A DNA stretch of 64,000 nucleotides from Nipponacmea schrenckii (taxonomy: Eukaryota; Mollusca; Gastropoda; Lottiidae): assembly GCA_030562195.1 (NCBI GenBank), contig JAUJPP010000006.1, positions 1,798,001 through 1,862,000 of the forward strand. Reading direction: 5' to 3'. This document shows, one piece after another, positions 41,501 to 52,850 of the stretch (position 1 is its first letter; the number at the start of each line of letters is the position of its first letter). The notes under the pieces were generated by a model, which was given only the letters and a program-made list of their open reading frames with translations, made no database searches and was not told the DNA's origin. The position numbers and the translations under genes were made by a program.

Positions 41501-44500
41501 GTTTATTTGGTATTTAGGTTTGTCAACTCTACATTCCTTTGAGAGAGTCCACATAGCTAATAATGATTATTTGGTATTTAGGTTTGTCAACTCAACATCC
41601 CTTTCAGAGAGTCCACATAGCTAATAATGTTTATTTGGTATTTAGGTTTGTCAACTCAACATCCCTTTCAGAGAGTCCACATAGCTAATAATGTTTATTT
41701 GGTATTTAGGTTTGTGAACTCTACATCCCTTTCAGAGAGTCCACAAAGCTAATAATGTTTATTTGGTATTTAGGTTTGTGAACTCTACATCCCTTTCAGA
41801 GAGTCCACAAAGCTAATAATGTTTATTTGGTATTTAGGTTTGTCAACTCTACATCCCTTTCAGAGAGTCCACAAAGCTAATAATGATTATTTGGTATTTA
41901 GGTTTGTCAACTCTACATTCCTTTGAGAGAGTCCACATAGCTAATAATATGTATTTTTGTATTTAGGCTTGTCAACTCAACATCCTTTCAACACCTGGCC
42001 CCTCATTGCCTTGTAGATGACATACCTACTACTACAGACTACAGAGCTGATCCAATGTTCATTTTCTTGATATTTAGGTTTCCGAACTTGGAATCCCTTA
42101 GAAGTGAGGACAATTAAAAGATTATATACCTTTAAAGGTACTTACCACCGTTTTTTAAGGCCTCATCAATAAATTCTACAGCTGATTGGAATTCATCACA
42201 GATTCTATACGTAGCAACATCTTGAGCTGGTATACCATGGTATTTAATATTAACATCGTTATAGAACTCCTGGTTGGTGTTCACTTGATTATACCTGTTC
42301 CCTTCGCAACAGTTCACTACATGTGTAATCTTCATTGCTGTTAGTTCTTCTTTATCTTGGGCCACTACCCTGAAATATTATTAATACCAAACTAATCTGT
42401 TAATCTGATAGGGATGTTATGAGTAAATGTGTACACCTTGATAACTTTTTTACAAAATGTAACTTTCTATGGGATTTTTTTTTCATAAAATAACTATATA
42501 TGAAAGTTAAACATAGACTTATAAAATGACACTAACAGAGCCTATTTTACACCAGTCATTTTAAATGTACAATCAGACATGTCTGGCATATAAGGCCAAA
42601 TCAATAACCCTGGTATGTTTTTATAAATTGTGTTAGTGTTGAAGTATGTTGATATGTTTGAATACAACTTGATCCAGTTTTTATTGAGAAGATTCTCCCA
42701 GGGACAGGCTTTAACCTAACTTGTCATATACACTGTACTAGACCTCTAAATTCTATTACAGATGAAACTAGAGAAATCCAATCCAGACCTAACAATTAGT
42801 CTCAGGTCATTAAGTTACATTGTTGTACATTGTTCCTAATCTAATCATTGTGACTAGCAGACTTCATTCTATTAATTTATTGAGTTACTGGCTTATTATT
42901 ATCTGTTTACAAGAAAACATTCCTAAAACTAACAATTTACTTTATGACCTCGGCAAGTGCTTTTATGTAACTTTATTCTTATAACCATCCAACCTCATGG
43001 ATTCAATTCAGTATTGAACTCTAGGCTCATGTTCAATAGGAATTTTAATATTGTTACAGTACAAATAAAAAAATTAATCTAGATTTGAAGAAATTCAGTA
43101 ATCTGATTGGATGACAAAACTTAATTAAAAATCAATTTTAGTGATTGACCAATCAGATGACTAGAACACTTAAAAGGGTTTTAATTTTTAAAAAAACCAG
43201 TATAGTGATAGGTTGGTAATGCTCAAAACAATCCAAGGGGTTGCCCAGCCCCATATACAAATCAAGAGGTTGGAAGTGTTAAGAGTATTTTGTGCTTGAT
43301 TCCATGTTTACAAAACAAATCCTATATAGAAGTGATTTCATTGGACAATTATGTAATATCATACCTATGTATCTTATAATTATGAAGTGACACTATGGAA
43401 AGAGATAGTAATTTTGATATAGATTCTAACGTGTTGAAGAGACAATTCAAATCAAAAAGTTCCTTCACGATAACTTTCTGGCCATAAATCCCACGGCTTA
43501 TCCCTTATATAGAATTAATCAGTCTGAGGATTAAAGTTATAGAATATGGAGGTCTGGACAATAGTATTGAGGTAGAATGGTACAGGAATATTGATTATGG
43601 TCTTGTGGTCTCTTTCCGAGCTCATGATAATCTTGGACAATGGGACACTGACCATAATCTAAAAAGTTGATCAAATAGAAGATCTTCAAGAACCAAACCA
43701 GAATAGAACTATTATCAATAATTGGATTATAAATCAGTCACGCCCTCAAGAACTAAACTGACATAGTATGAAGTATTGTCAAGAATTTTAGTCAAGAATA
43801 AGTCAGTTGACCAAATTGTTATTATCAGTGGTGCAGTGCCGATGTTAAGGATGATAGAGGTAGATGGTCTTATTCAAAACAATAAACACATCTGGACAAA
43901 ACTTGGTAAGGTGACAATCAACAGAGAAAGAAAGAGACAAATCACATGGCCCTTATTATAGACATTACTAACTTCGTTCTTATAGAGCTTGATTACAGCT
44001 TCTTTGAACAACTAATTTACAATACAATAACAGTATTCAATAGAAATCTAAACTTTTATCACTTATAGTTACATAGTTAAATATTTTCATTAACCATTGG
44101 AGAGGGGTTATATAGGTTCCATAATCTCATTAATATATAAACAAAATATATAAATAAAAACATTCACCATTATTAACACCATTAACTAATACATATTCAT
44201 GTAGTGTTTATATTACAGTAACACCATTAGACTAATACATATTCATGTAGTGTTTATATTACAGTAACACCATTAGACTAATACATATTCATGTAGTGTT
44301 TATATCACAGTAACACCATTAGACTAATACATATTCATGTAGTGTTTATATCACAGTAACACCATTAGACTAATACATATTCATGTAGTGTTTATATTAC
44401 AGTAACACCATTAGACTAATACATATTCATGTAGTGTTTATATTACAGTAACACCATTAGACTAATACATATTATGTAGTGTTTATATTCACAGTAACAC

Positions 44501-47500
44501 CATTAGACTAATACATATTCATGTAGTGTTTATATTACAGTAACACCATTAGACTAATACATATTCATGTAGTGTTTATATCACAGTAACACCATTAGAC
44601 TAATACATATTCATGTAGTGTTTATATCACAGTAACACCATTAGACTAATACATATTCATGTAGTGTTTATATTACAGTAACACCATTAGACTAATACAT
44701 ATTCATGTAGTGTTTATATTACAGTAACACCATTAGACTAATACATATTCATGTAGTGTTTATATTACAGTAACACCATTAGACTAATACATATTCATGT
44801 AGTGTTTATATTACAGTAACACCATTAGACTAATACATATTCATGTAGTGTTTATATCACAGTAACACCATTAGACTAATACATATTCATGTAGTGTTTA
44901 TATTACAGTAACACCATTAGACTAATACATATTCATGTAGTGTTTATATTACAGTAACACCATTAGACTAATACATATTCATGTAGTGTTTATATTACAG
45001 TAACACCATTAGACTAATACATATTCATGTAGTGTTTATATTACAGTAACACCATTAGACTAATACATATTCATGTAGTGTTTATATCACAGTAACACCA
45101 TTAGACTAATACATATTCATGTAGTGTTTATATTACAGTAACACCATTAGACTAATACATATTCATGTAGTGTTTATATTACAGTAACACCATTAGACTA
45201 ATACATATTCATGTAGTGTTTATATCACAGTAACACCATTAGACTAATACATATTCATGTAGTGTTTATATTACAGTAACACCATTAGACTAAACATATT
45301 CATGTAGTGTTTATATTACAGTAACACCATTAGACTAATACATATTCATGTAGTGTTTATATCACAGTAACACCATTAGACTAATACATATTCATGTAGT
45401 GTTTATATTACAGTAACACCATTAGACTAAACATATTCATGTAGTGTTTATATTACAGTAACACCATTAGACTAATACATATTCATGTAGTGTTTATATC
45501 ACAGTAACACCATTAGACTAATACATATTATGTAGTGTTTATATCACAGTAACACCATTAGACTAATACATATTCATGTAGTGTTTATATCACAGTAACA
45601 CCATTAGACTAATACATATTCATGTAGTGTTTATATCACAGTGACACCATTAGACTAATACATATTCATGTAGTGTTTATATCACAGTGACACCATTAGA
45701 CTAATACATATTCATGTAGTGTTTATATTACAGTAACACCATTAGACTAATACATATTCATGTAGTGTTTATATTACAGTAACACCATTAGACTAATACA
45801 TATTCATGTAGTGTTTATATTACAGTAACACCATTAGACTTATACATATTCATGTAGTGTTTATATTACAGTAACACCATTAGACTAAGACATATTCATG
45901 TAGTGTTTATATCAAAGTAACACCATTAGACTAATACATATTCATGTAGTGTTTATATTACAGTGACACCATTAGACTAATACATATTCATGTAGTGTTT
46001 ATATCACAGTAACACCATTAGACTAATACATATTCATGTAGTGTTTATATTACATTAACACCATTAGACTAATACATATTCATGTAGTGTTTATATTACA
46101 GTTACACCATTAGACTAATACATATTCATGTAGTGTTTATATTACAGTAACACCATTAGACTAAGACATATTCATGTAGTGTTTATATTACAGTAACACC
46201 ATTAGACTAATACATATTCATGTAGTGTTTATATTACAGTAACACCATTAGACTAAGACATATTCATGTAGTGTTTATATTACAGTAACACCATTAGACT
46301 AATACATATTCATGTAGTGTTTATATTACAGTTACACCATTAGACTAATACATATTCATGTAGTGTTTATATTACAGTTACACCATTAGACTAAGACATA
46401 TTCATGTAGTGTTTATATTACAGTTACACCATTAGACTAATACATATTCATGTAGTGTTTATATTACAGTTACACCATTAGACTAATACATATTCATGTA
46501 GTGTTTATATTACAGTAGCACCATTAGACTAATACATATTCATGTAGTGTTTATATTACAGTAGCACCATTAGACTAATACATATTCATGTGAGTGTTTA
46601 TATCACAGTAACACCATTAGACTAATACATATTCATGTAGTGTTTATATTACAGTAACACCATTAGACTAAGAGATATTCATGTAGTGTTTATATTACAG
46701 TAACACCATTAGACTAATACATATTCATGTAGTGTTTATATCACAGTAACACCATTAGACTAATACATATTCATGTAGTGTTTATATCACAGTAACACCA
46801 TTAGACTAATACATATTCATGTAGTGTTTATATTACAGTAACACCATTAGTCTAATACATATTCATGTAGTGTTTACATCACAGTTACACCATTAGACTA
46901 ATACATATTCATGTAGTGTTTATATTACAGTAATACCATTAGACTAATACATATTCATGTAGTGTTTATATCACAGTTACACCATTAGACTAATACATAT
47001 TCATGTAGTGTTTATATCACAGTAACACCATTAGACTAATACATACTTATGTAGTGTTTATATCACAGTGACACCATTAGACTTATACATATTCATGTAG
47101 TGTTTATATTACAGTAACACCATTAGACTAATACATATTCATGTAGTGTTTATATCACAGTAACACCATTAGACTAATACATATTCATGTAGTGTTTACA
47201 TCACAGTAACACCATTAGACTAAGACATATTCATGTAGTGTTTATATTACAGGAACACCATTAGACTAAGACATATTCATGTAGTGTTTATATTACAGTA
47301 ACACCATTAGACTAATACATATTCATGTAGTGTTTATATCACAGTAACACCATTAGACTAATACATACTTATGTAGTGTTTATATCACAGTAACACCATT
47401 AGACTAATACATATTCATGTAGTGTTTATATCACAGTAACACCATTAGACTAATACATATTCATGTAGTGTTTATATCACAGTAACACCATTAGACTTAT

Positions 47501-47960
47501 ACATATTCATGTGATGTTTATATCACAGTAACACCATTAGACTAATACATATTCATGTAGTGTTTATATCACAGTAACACCATTAGACTAATACATATTC
47601 ATGTACTGTTTATATTACAGGAACACCATTGCCTCATCACCATCAACATTGAGTATAGTAATATAATGAAAGTCCCTATTTAAACTCATGCATTTGTTGA
47701 TCAAAATTTACACCTTTGTCCAGATATACACCCATAGATAATTAAGGTAATTTATTGGTTAATAATACTCACCCATCTCCAAGGAACAGGTCAGGATAAA
47801 CTTCATCATATTTATGTTTGGGAGCTGGTGGAAGATCGAAATACTGAAATCCTAGAAATGACATGGACGATGGTTTTTTAGATGTCGTGTCCTTTGAGGA
47901 CAAATAATCGTGTACTTTGTTGTACAACTCATGATTATAATATTTATTAAAATTCGTCAT
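32399..47960 (-). CDS. Dual-specificity protein phosphatase, DUSP3/VHR-like, three coding exons
   Basis: On the minus strand, exons 47960-47773, 42369-42146 and 32589-32399 (188+224+191 nt) join in frame to 200 residues; human DUSP3 is 185. The family removes phosphate from phosphotyrosine and phosphothreonine, often in MAP kinases. Visible marks: YDEVYPDLFLGD (about 50-61), KITHVVNCCEG (76-86), general-acid Asp113 in GIPAQD, signature HCQMGVSRS with Cys144 and Arg150, AYLM after it, and RREIFPNSGFLKQL near the end, the counterpart of NREIGPNDGFL in DUSP3. All catalytic residues are present, so it should be active. A noncoding 5' exon is likely: the ATG is preceded by an acceptor-like TATTTTTCAG ending at 47975. 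The coding introns are about 5.4 and 9.6 kb and mostly satellite. Confidence 0.92.
32655..32790. mobile_element. Half of a family 2 foldback element in DUSP intron 2
   Basis: It begins TTAAAGAGATCGTAAAAAGG and carries CATCAATTTACATCATTCTA and TTCAATCAGATGCC. Only the left arm and part of the centre (AATTTCACTGAAACTAAATG) are recognisable, about 65 bases from exon 3. Confidence 0.55.
32791..34084. other. DUSP intron 2, unassigned part
   Basis: No exon recognised. A block at about 33717-33780 (AAACTGTAGTCATCTGTATT, TACAGGTTAAAC) recurs at about 34250 and 34430, flanking the 23-bp arrays. A dispersed-repeat scrap (AAAATGGAGTTTTACATCC) lies at about 34029. Confidence 0.5.
34085..35072. repeat. 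23-bp tandem arrays in two blocks, in DUSP intron 2
   Basis: The unit is TCTGTCCCATCTATTGGT plus CACAG. A short block (34085-34232) and a long irregular block (34622-35072, roughly 18 units, with many shortened ones of 18-20 bases) flank duplicated single-copy sequence, so the whole module was duplicated and one copy's array then expanded. Confidence 0.88.
35073..35459. other. DUSP intron 2, nothing recognised
   Basis: AT-rich, no gene or clear repeat. Confidence 0.4.
35460..35712. repeat. Irregular repeats of TGTCATGA / CATTGTCACAACA
   Basis: About seven imperfect units of 30-40 bases built from CACTGTCATGATGTCACTAA and CATTGTCACAACAC. The unit contains near-palindromic TCATGA. Confidence 0.8.
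35713..36099. other. DUSP intron 2, nothing recognised
   Basis: AT-rich, no gene or repeat seen. Confidence 0.35.
36100..37305. repeat. 67-bp tandem array, about 18 copies, with CTGATGA...GAAAC core
   Basis: The + strand unit contains ACTACTCCTCAATTTAATAC, AATACACAACGTTTCAAC and ACTGTTGTTATCAGGTGAA. On the minus strand each unit reads CTGATGA (or CTGATAA), a short hairpin CGACA...TGTTG, then GAAACGTTG. Two variants (GTCGTCATCAGG and GTTGTTATCAGG) are interspersed. The core also occurs singly at about 49790 and in degenerate form at 6880-7345. Confidence 0.94.
37306..37837. other. DUSP intron 2, nothing recognised
   Basis: Single-copy-looking, AT-rich. An open frame at 37328-37534 has no homology I recognise. 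Confidence 0.35.
37838..38548. repeat. 29-bp tandem array, about 24 copies
   Basis: The unit contains GTACAGTGTACATACTTTAT plus TCAGTCAGG. It shares its first 20 bases with the following 34-bp array. The forward frames are open through long stretches (to 263 codons), an effect of few stops in the unit and not a gene. Confidence 0.95.
38549..39520. repeat. 34-bp tandem array, about 28 copies, sharing the core of the 29-bp array
   Basis: The unit contains GTACAGTGTACATACTTTAT plus AACTACCAATAACC. GTACAGTGTAC is a palindrome around one central base. It directly adjoins the 29-bp array with no gap. Confidence 0.95.
39521..40364. repeat. Two adjacent fragments of the SINE-like dispersed repeat
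   Basis: About 39705-39905 (CCTACTCTTCTGCACCTTAT, CATTAGCCTACTCTTTTTGT, GATTTCCAACTGTCTAGGGA) and about 39945-40075 in the opposite direction (CAGGCTGTGCAAATTAAAGA, CCCTCGACAGTTGGAAATCG). No gene. Confidence 0.6.
40365..41975. repeat. 64-bp tandem array, about 25 copies, with six-unit higher-order repeat
   Basis: The unit contains CATCCCTTTCAGAGAGTCCA, CAAAGCTAATAATGTTTATT and GGTATTTAGGTTTGTC. Diagnostic variants (TCTACA, CATTCCTTTGAG, TTTGTGAAC, GATTATT) recur every six units. The unit starting TTTTTCAACTCAACATCC at 40558 is matched at 40943 (385 bases on) and 41327 (384 on). It lies in DUSP intron 2. Confidence 0.95.
42146..42369 (-). CDS. DUSP3-like gene, exon 2
   Basis: Minus-strand acceptor TATTTCAG|G and donor GGTG|GTAAGT. 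Encodes VVAQDKEELTAMKITHVVNC through general-acid Asp113 to the helix EFIDEALKNG. Splits codons in phase with both neighbours. Confidence 0.92.
42370..44169. other. DUSP intron 1, unassigned part
   Basis: No exon recognised. About 43075-43165 is a dispersed element with inverted halves (TCAGTAATCTGATTGGATGA against GATTGACCAATCAGATGACT), related to the one at 20030-20160. An open frame at 43776-43961 is unrecognised. Confidence 0.45.
44170..47632. repeat. 46-bp satellite array, about 75 copies, in DUSP intron 1
   Basis: The unit contains TAACACCATTAGACTAATAC, ATATTCATGTAGTGTTTATA and TTACAG or TCACAG. It is highly uniform, with the T/C change before ACAG as the main variant. It is the largest array in the window and about 64% of the intron. 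It stops about 140 bases short of the exon 1 donor. Confidence 0.97.
47773..47960 (-). CDS. DUSP3-like gene, exon 1 (coding part)
   Basis: Encodes MTNFNKYYNHELYNKVHDYL through PKHKYDEVYPDLFLGDG. Donor GATGG|GTGAGT on the minus strand. An acceptor-like TTTTTCAG immediately upstream (47977-47975) suggests an untranslated exon further up. The first ~45 residues are longer than in vertebrate DUSP3 and Ser/Lys-rich. Confidence 0.88.
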
Positions 47961-47999
47961 TTTTACTTCTTCTACTGAAAAATACAAAATAATAAAAAA

Positions 48000-48678
48000 T
48001 ATTAAATATTGGACTGATAAAATATCAAATATTGGACTGATAAAATATCAAATATTGGTCTGATAAAATATCAAATATTGGTCTGATAAAATATTAAATA
48101 TTGGACTGATAAAATATTAAATATTGGACTGATAAAATATTAAATATTGGACTGATAAAATATTAAATATTGGACTGATAAAATATCAAATATTGGACTG
48201 ATAAAATATCAAATATTGGACTGATAAAATCAAATATTGGACTGATAAAATATCAAATTTTGGACTGATAAAATATCAAATATTGGACTGATAAAATATC
48301 AAATATTGGACTGATAAAATATCAAATATTGGACTGATAAAATATCAAATATTGGACTGATTAAATATCAAATATTTTACTGATTAAATATCAAATATTG
48401 GACTGATAAAATATTAAATTTTGGGCTGATAAAATTTTATATTTTAGACTGATAAAATTTCTAATTTTAGACTGATAATATATCAAATATTGGACTGATA
48501 ACATATCAAATATTGGACAGTTAAAATATCAAACATTAGACTGATAATATATCAAATATTGGACTGATAACATATCAAATATTGGACAGTTAAAATATCA
48601 AATATTGGACTGATAACATATCAAATATTGGACAGTTAAAATATCAAATATTGGACTGATAAAATATCAAATATTGGT
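48000..48678. repeat. 23-bp tandem array, about 29 copies
   Basis: The unit is GATAAAATATCAAATATTGG plus ACT. It lies about 25 bases upstream of the DUSP acceptor on the minus strand, so probably inside a 5' UTR intron. Copies decay toward the right end. Confidence 0.94.
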
Positions 48679-49529
48679 GATTCTTTTCCTTGTGTTTCTC
48701 CACAAACTTGAAAATGGAGAAAAAGTCTTGGGTCTTCTTTCAGTAAAATATATCTAATTGGTAAAATCTTTTTTTATTCTTGTCATGGAAATAGGTCATA
48801 TAAAATCCAGTAATGATCCAGTAGAATATTTTTATGTTATATTAGTTTTGATTTATAGGTTTGAATCTCCTGGTCTCAGACACAGAAACCAACAAAATAT
48901 TTCCTCAACCTATTTTAAACTATTTTACAACAAAAAATCATTTTCTTGGTTTTCTTTGCTTTTGAGAATACTATTCACATCTCTAAGTCCGTCCTTTTAT
49001 TAGCCTATTAGATACAGAAGATAGGAATAAAACTCCATCACTTCGAAGAGAAATTTATCAAAACAATTTCAGCCAACACTTTCTGATGATAATGAAATTA
49101 GTGATAAAAGAAGAATACTTCAAAATACTAAAAAATTAGAGGAAAATAGAGGAAAATAAAGCCCTTCAGATCAGTGCTAGACAACTTGTCTTCTAAAATA
49201 CTGATATAACAGAACCAGAATTATTCAAATCATATTAGCTACACAATTTCTTTCCTGCCAGTTTTTATATCTATTTATAAATTAACACTACAAGTACCTC
49301 CGGATTATTAAAAATTTAAAAGGAACAATATGAATGACCTATTTATTTACAGGAATTATATTCCTTTCTGTTGATTTTTTTTGGTTCCAGAAAACTCGGT
49401 TAATTGATCCACATAAAATTCCTGATATTAAATCTCAATTAACTGAAATCTTCTAGCATGCTGCCGGATATCAAACCTTCTTCAGGAATATTGCTGAGGA
49501 AACGTGTTAAATTCTTAATAACAATTTTT
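48679..49529. other. Intergenic or 5' intron of the DUSP gene, nothing recognised
   Basis: AT-rich. An open frame at 48758-49003 shows no family I know. Confidence 0.35.
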
Positions 49530-50890
49530 CAAAATGAAATGAATGGAGTTTTACGTCCTACTTTTCGCAACTAATGGGCTAATTAAGACAAATACCAAAC
49601 AAGCAAGTCAAAAGTGGGTCTGAGCAATTTTCTTCACAAGTGATATTTAACATCTGGGTTGAAACATTCCAAATTTAATCTGTGAATAGGACTGGTAGAT
49701 CCAGATGTATCAGGCTACCAATAAACATGGAACACAAGGGAATATATTATGGTATAACACACTTCATAATGACAGTGTACATAACATTTCAACATAATTT
49801 ACACGTGTCGTCATCAGATGAAATGTTCTTGTGTCTTCGAACACTGAACTTAGAATAAATAAAAACAAAGATACCTGAGATTCTGTAATTCTACTGGATT
49901 ATAGGACAAGGAAACGTGTCCAATAAATGGAGAATTTTCGAGGAGAATAAAAAAATTAATTACACTAGCGATCTGAGAAACAGAAACATGTTAACTGGCT
50001 GGAATACTGCCTTGATTACAGAATTTAATCAATCTAATAGAGTAGCTCACAGGATGTTTTTATTTTTGTGGTTTTTGATGGTCACTGAACTCACTGTCCT
50101 TGATCTGATTAAACTGTTACAGATCTTGTGTTATCGGTTGTTTTAATATTAAACCAATCAGTGAAATAGAGATCTGTGTAGTCTCACAACTTTCAATATT
50201 AAATTAGATTGGTTCAAAATGTCTCCAAACATGATTCTTCCAAAGAACATGAACTAGGCTACAAGTGAAGAAACTGTTAAGTTATCATTCAGTCCACCAG
50301 GAGCTGTGGTGGTTCAGTGAGTTGGGCGCTTGCTTGCGTCCAGTCCTTCAGATGAGACAATCAACTGAGGCCATGTGTGCTACAGACTGTGCACGTTAAA
50401 GATTCCTCAAAAGTTGGAAATGTCAAATAGAGTAGGTTAATGCCTCTATGAAAAGTTTCAGCATGTTGATTGACAAGTTTCAAAACCATGTGACTTCTTA
50501 AATAAATGTACGGCTATATTTTAGTAGTTTCCTAATGTGAGGTTTAAATGCTTCAGTAAAACATGGTAGAAATATGTATCAGCCGTGGATGAGTTGAAGA
50601 GGCAATAATAACAAATGAAAGTTATTAACGTAATCAATAAACTATAAAGGTATATACAGGCATTGTTCTTATTTTACCAGCAGAGTGGAAATCTCTCTAT
50701 ATATATACTAACAGAGGCACAGTGTTCTACAGGCTGTGCACATTAAAGATTCTTCAACAGTTGGAAATTGCAAAAACAGTAGGTTTATGCAGCTAATGTC
50801 TCATTGCACACTGCCTGGGGTTGTACATCTTCATTAACCCACAAGGTGCCTTCTACTAGACATAAACATCCGTTTGTTTCATTTCATTTG
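49530..50890. repeat. Several copies of the SINE-like dispersed repeat and one ACGTTTC core
   Basis: About 49530-49600 (GAATGGAGTTTTACGTCCTA, CTAATGGGCTAATTAAGACA); about 50295-50460 (GAGCTGTGGTGGTTCAGTGA, GTTGGGCGCTTGCTTGCG, GTCCTTCAGATGAGACAAT, TGTGCTACAGACTGTGCACG); about 50705-50890 (TTCTACAGGCTGTGCACATT, TTGCACACTGCCTGGGG). The head at 50295 has a sequence resembling a tRNA A box (TGGTTCAGTGAGT), but I see no clear B box. About 49780-49825 is a single copy of the 67-bp array core. Confidence 0.6.
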
Positions 50891-51445
50891 TATATAATAC
50901 TATAACAGATTTTTAGTGATAACACTGCTATCTATGGTAATGGTATATACCTACAGAATAGAACAATGCCTTTGAATTCTGCCAGTGCAACCCAAATGAA
51001 ATGTAAATGTGGGGTCAGGAGGAACTAAGCTCTCCTCAACGATATTTTGATGAATGATTTTACTGGTAAGAACAAATAATTTCCTAAGTATGATAAATTT
51101 AAGTTGATGTTAAAGCTCGGTTATAGAGTAGGGCCAACAATCTTGTCTTAAACACTTATAGTGTTTATTATTATTGGGTTACTGACACAGGTTTCAGATA
51201 AAACATCCATCATCAGGCATAGTAATAGCAGTAGAACATACCATAAGAAAGTCTAGCAATAAATTATTCTATAAACCTAATATTTATCTCTCAAGCGAGA
51301 ATTCTTATAATAATACTGTATAGGTCTAATTATCTATAATGTAGTATCTCTTAAACTTAATTGTAACTTATGGTGATTATAGTATGGTCTAATTATCAAT
51401 AATAACTGTTAGTTTTATGGGTCTTAACCTTTAATCTGTAACTGG
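50891..51445. other. Unassigned; one hairpin-repeat copy
   Basis: No gene. About 51180-51225 reads on the minus strand CTGATGATGGATGTTTTATC then TGAAACC, a relative of the 36-37 kb core. Confidence 0.45.
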
Positions 51446-51815
51446 CCATGCTTAAGGAGATCTCTTATAACACCTAATACTTGTAACCTAGGCCAGTGCT
51501 TCTATAGGAGAGTATCTCTTATAAACTAATACTTGTACCTAGGCCAGTGCTTCTATAGGAGAGTATCTCTTATAACACCTAATACTTGTGACCTAGGCCA
51601 GTGCTTCTATAAGAGAGTATCTCTTATAACACCTAATACTTGTAACCTAGGCCAGTGCTTCTATAGGAGAGTATCTCTTATAACACCTAATACTTGTGAC
51701 CTAGACCAGTGCTTCTATAGGAGAGTATCTCTTATAACATCTAATACTTGTGACCTTTAGGAGCCATTTTTTCCCTTCTATAGGAGAGTATCTCTTATAA
51801 CACCTAATACTTGTA
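51446..51815. repeat. 54-bp tandem array, about 6 copies, inverted relative to 21185-21720
   Basis: The unit contains TATAGGAGAGTATCTCTTAT, ACACCTAATACTTGTAACCT and AGGCCAGTGCTTC, the reverse complement of the array 30 kb to the left. The ORF through it is a by-product of a unit length divisible by three. Confidence 0.92.
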
Positions 51816-52239
51816 TATACTAAAATCTAAAAACTAAAGTAGGGGATAGGCGAAAACTCAGTGAACAGAAGAGAGAAGTCAATAACCAGAATATTATATG
51901 CAATGGAAGATCAGAGAATATCTAAAAAAATATAAAAGTAAAGAGATAAAAGAGTGACCTACCTCTATATTCCACTAGGAAACTACAAACTACAACTAGA
52001 GTATGGGATGTCAACTGACAGCGGTCTGGTCGAATTGTTAACTATCAGTGAAACTATTGGTTCTATATATTACACTGGTAGATATTGATTTTACTATATT
52101 TCTATATCTACTGGTCCGGACTGCCACACTGCCACTATAATAACAACCCATGTTTACCTACCAACTACTCACAAACTTCAGGTCCAATATAACAGTTTCA
52201 CAATTTATTGTATATAGCTAATAAACTGTTTAGAGGTGG
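51816..52239. other. Unassigned, nothing recognised
   Basis: No gene or clear repeat. Confidence 0.35.
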
Positions 52240-52850
52240 GGATGAGATGAGACAGAGGAGAGGAGAGGTGAGGAGAGGGGATACAGTAGGGGACAGGATA
52301 GGATAGGATAGGCACAATGATACAATAGGATATGACTGTCACAAGGATTTAATAGGATGAGACTTTCACAAGGGTAGGACTGTGACAAAGATAGGATAGG
52401 ATAGGACAGGACTCTCAGATAGATAGGACTGTGATAAGGATAGGATAGGATAGAACTTGCACATGGGTAGGATAGGACTTGCACATGGGTAGGATAGGAC
52501 TTTCACGTGGGTAGGATAGGATAAGACTGTCACAAGGATAGGATAGGACTATTACAAGGATAGGATAGGAGATAACAATCACAAGGGTGGGAATGTGACA
52601 AGAATAGGATAGATCTTTCAGAAGGGTAGGACTGTGAAAAGGATAGGAAAGCCATGAGGATAGAATAGGATAGGATAGGACTGTCACAAAGATAGGACTG
52701 TGACAAGGATAGGATAGGAGAGGATAAGTAAGGACTGTCACAAGAATAGGATAAGACTGTGCCAAGGATAGGATTGGATAGGATAAGATAAGACTGTCAG
52801 AAGGATAGATGGATGTGAGATTGAATGTGATGGGACAGGACAGGATATTG
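52240..52850. repeat. AGGAT-rich degenerate repeat
   Basis: Irregular purine-rich sequence made of GGATA/AGGAT pentamers interspersed with GACTGTCACAAG and GACTTGCACATGGGT. It is strongly purine/pyrimidine-asymmetric over 600 bases. The open frames through it are low-complexity. Confidence 0.9.

Noticed and set aside
44170..47632. Considered as a CRISPR-like array or VNTR with spacers
   Set aside because: Units are directly contiguous with no unique spacers, in a eukaryotic intron; it is an ordinary satellite.
52230..52765. Minus-strand ORFs rich in Ser-Tyr-Pro-Ile-Leu
   Set aside because: Translation of the AGGAT-rich repeat; low complexity in every frame.
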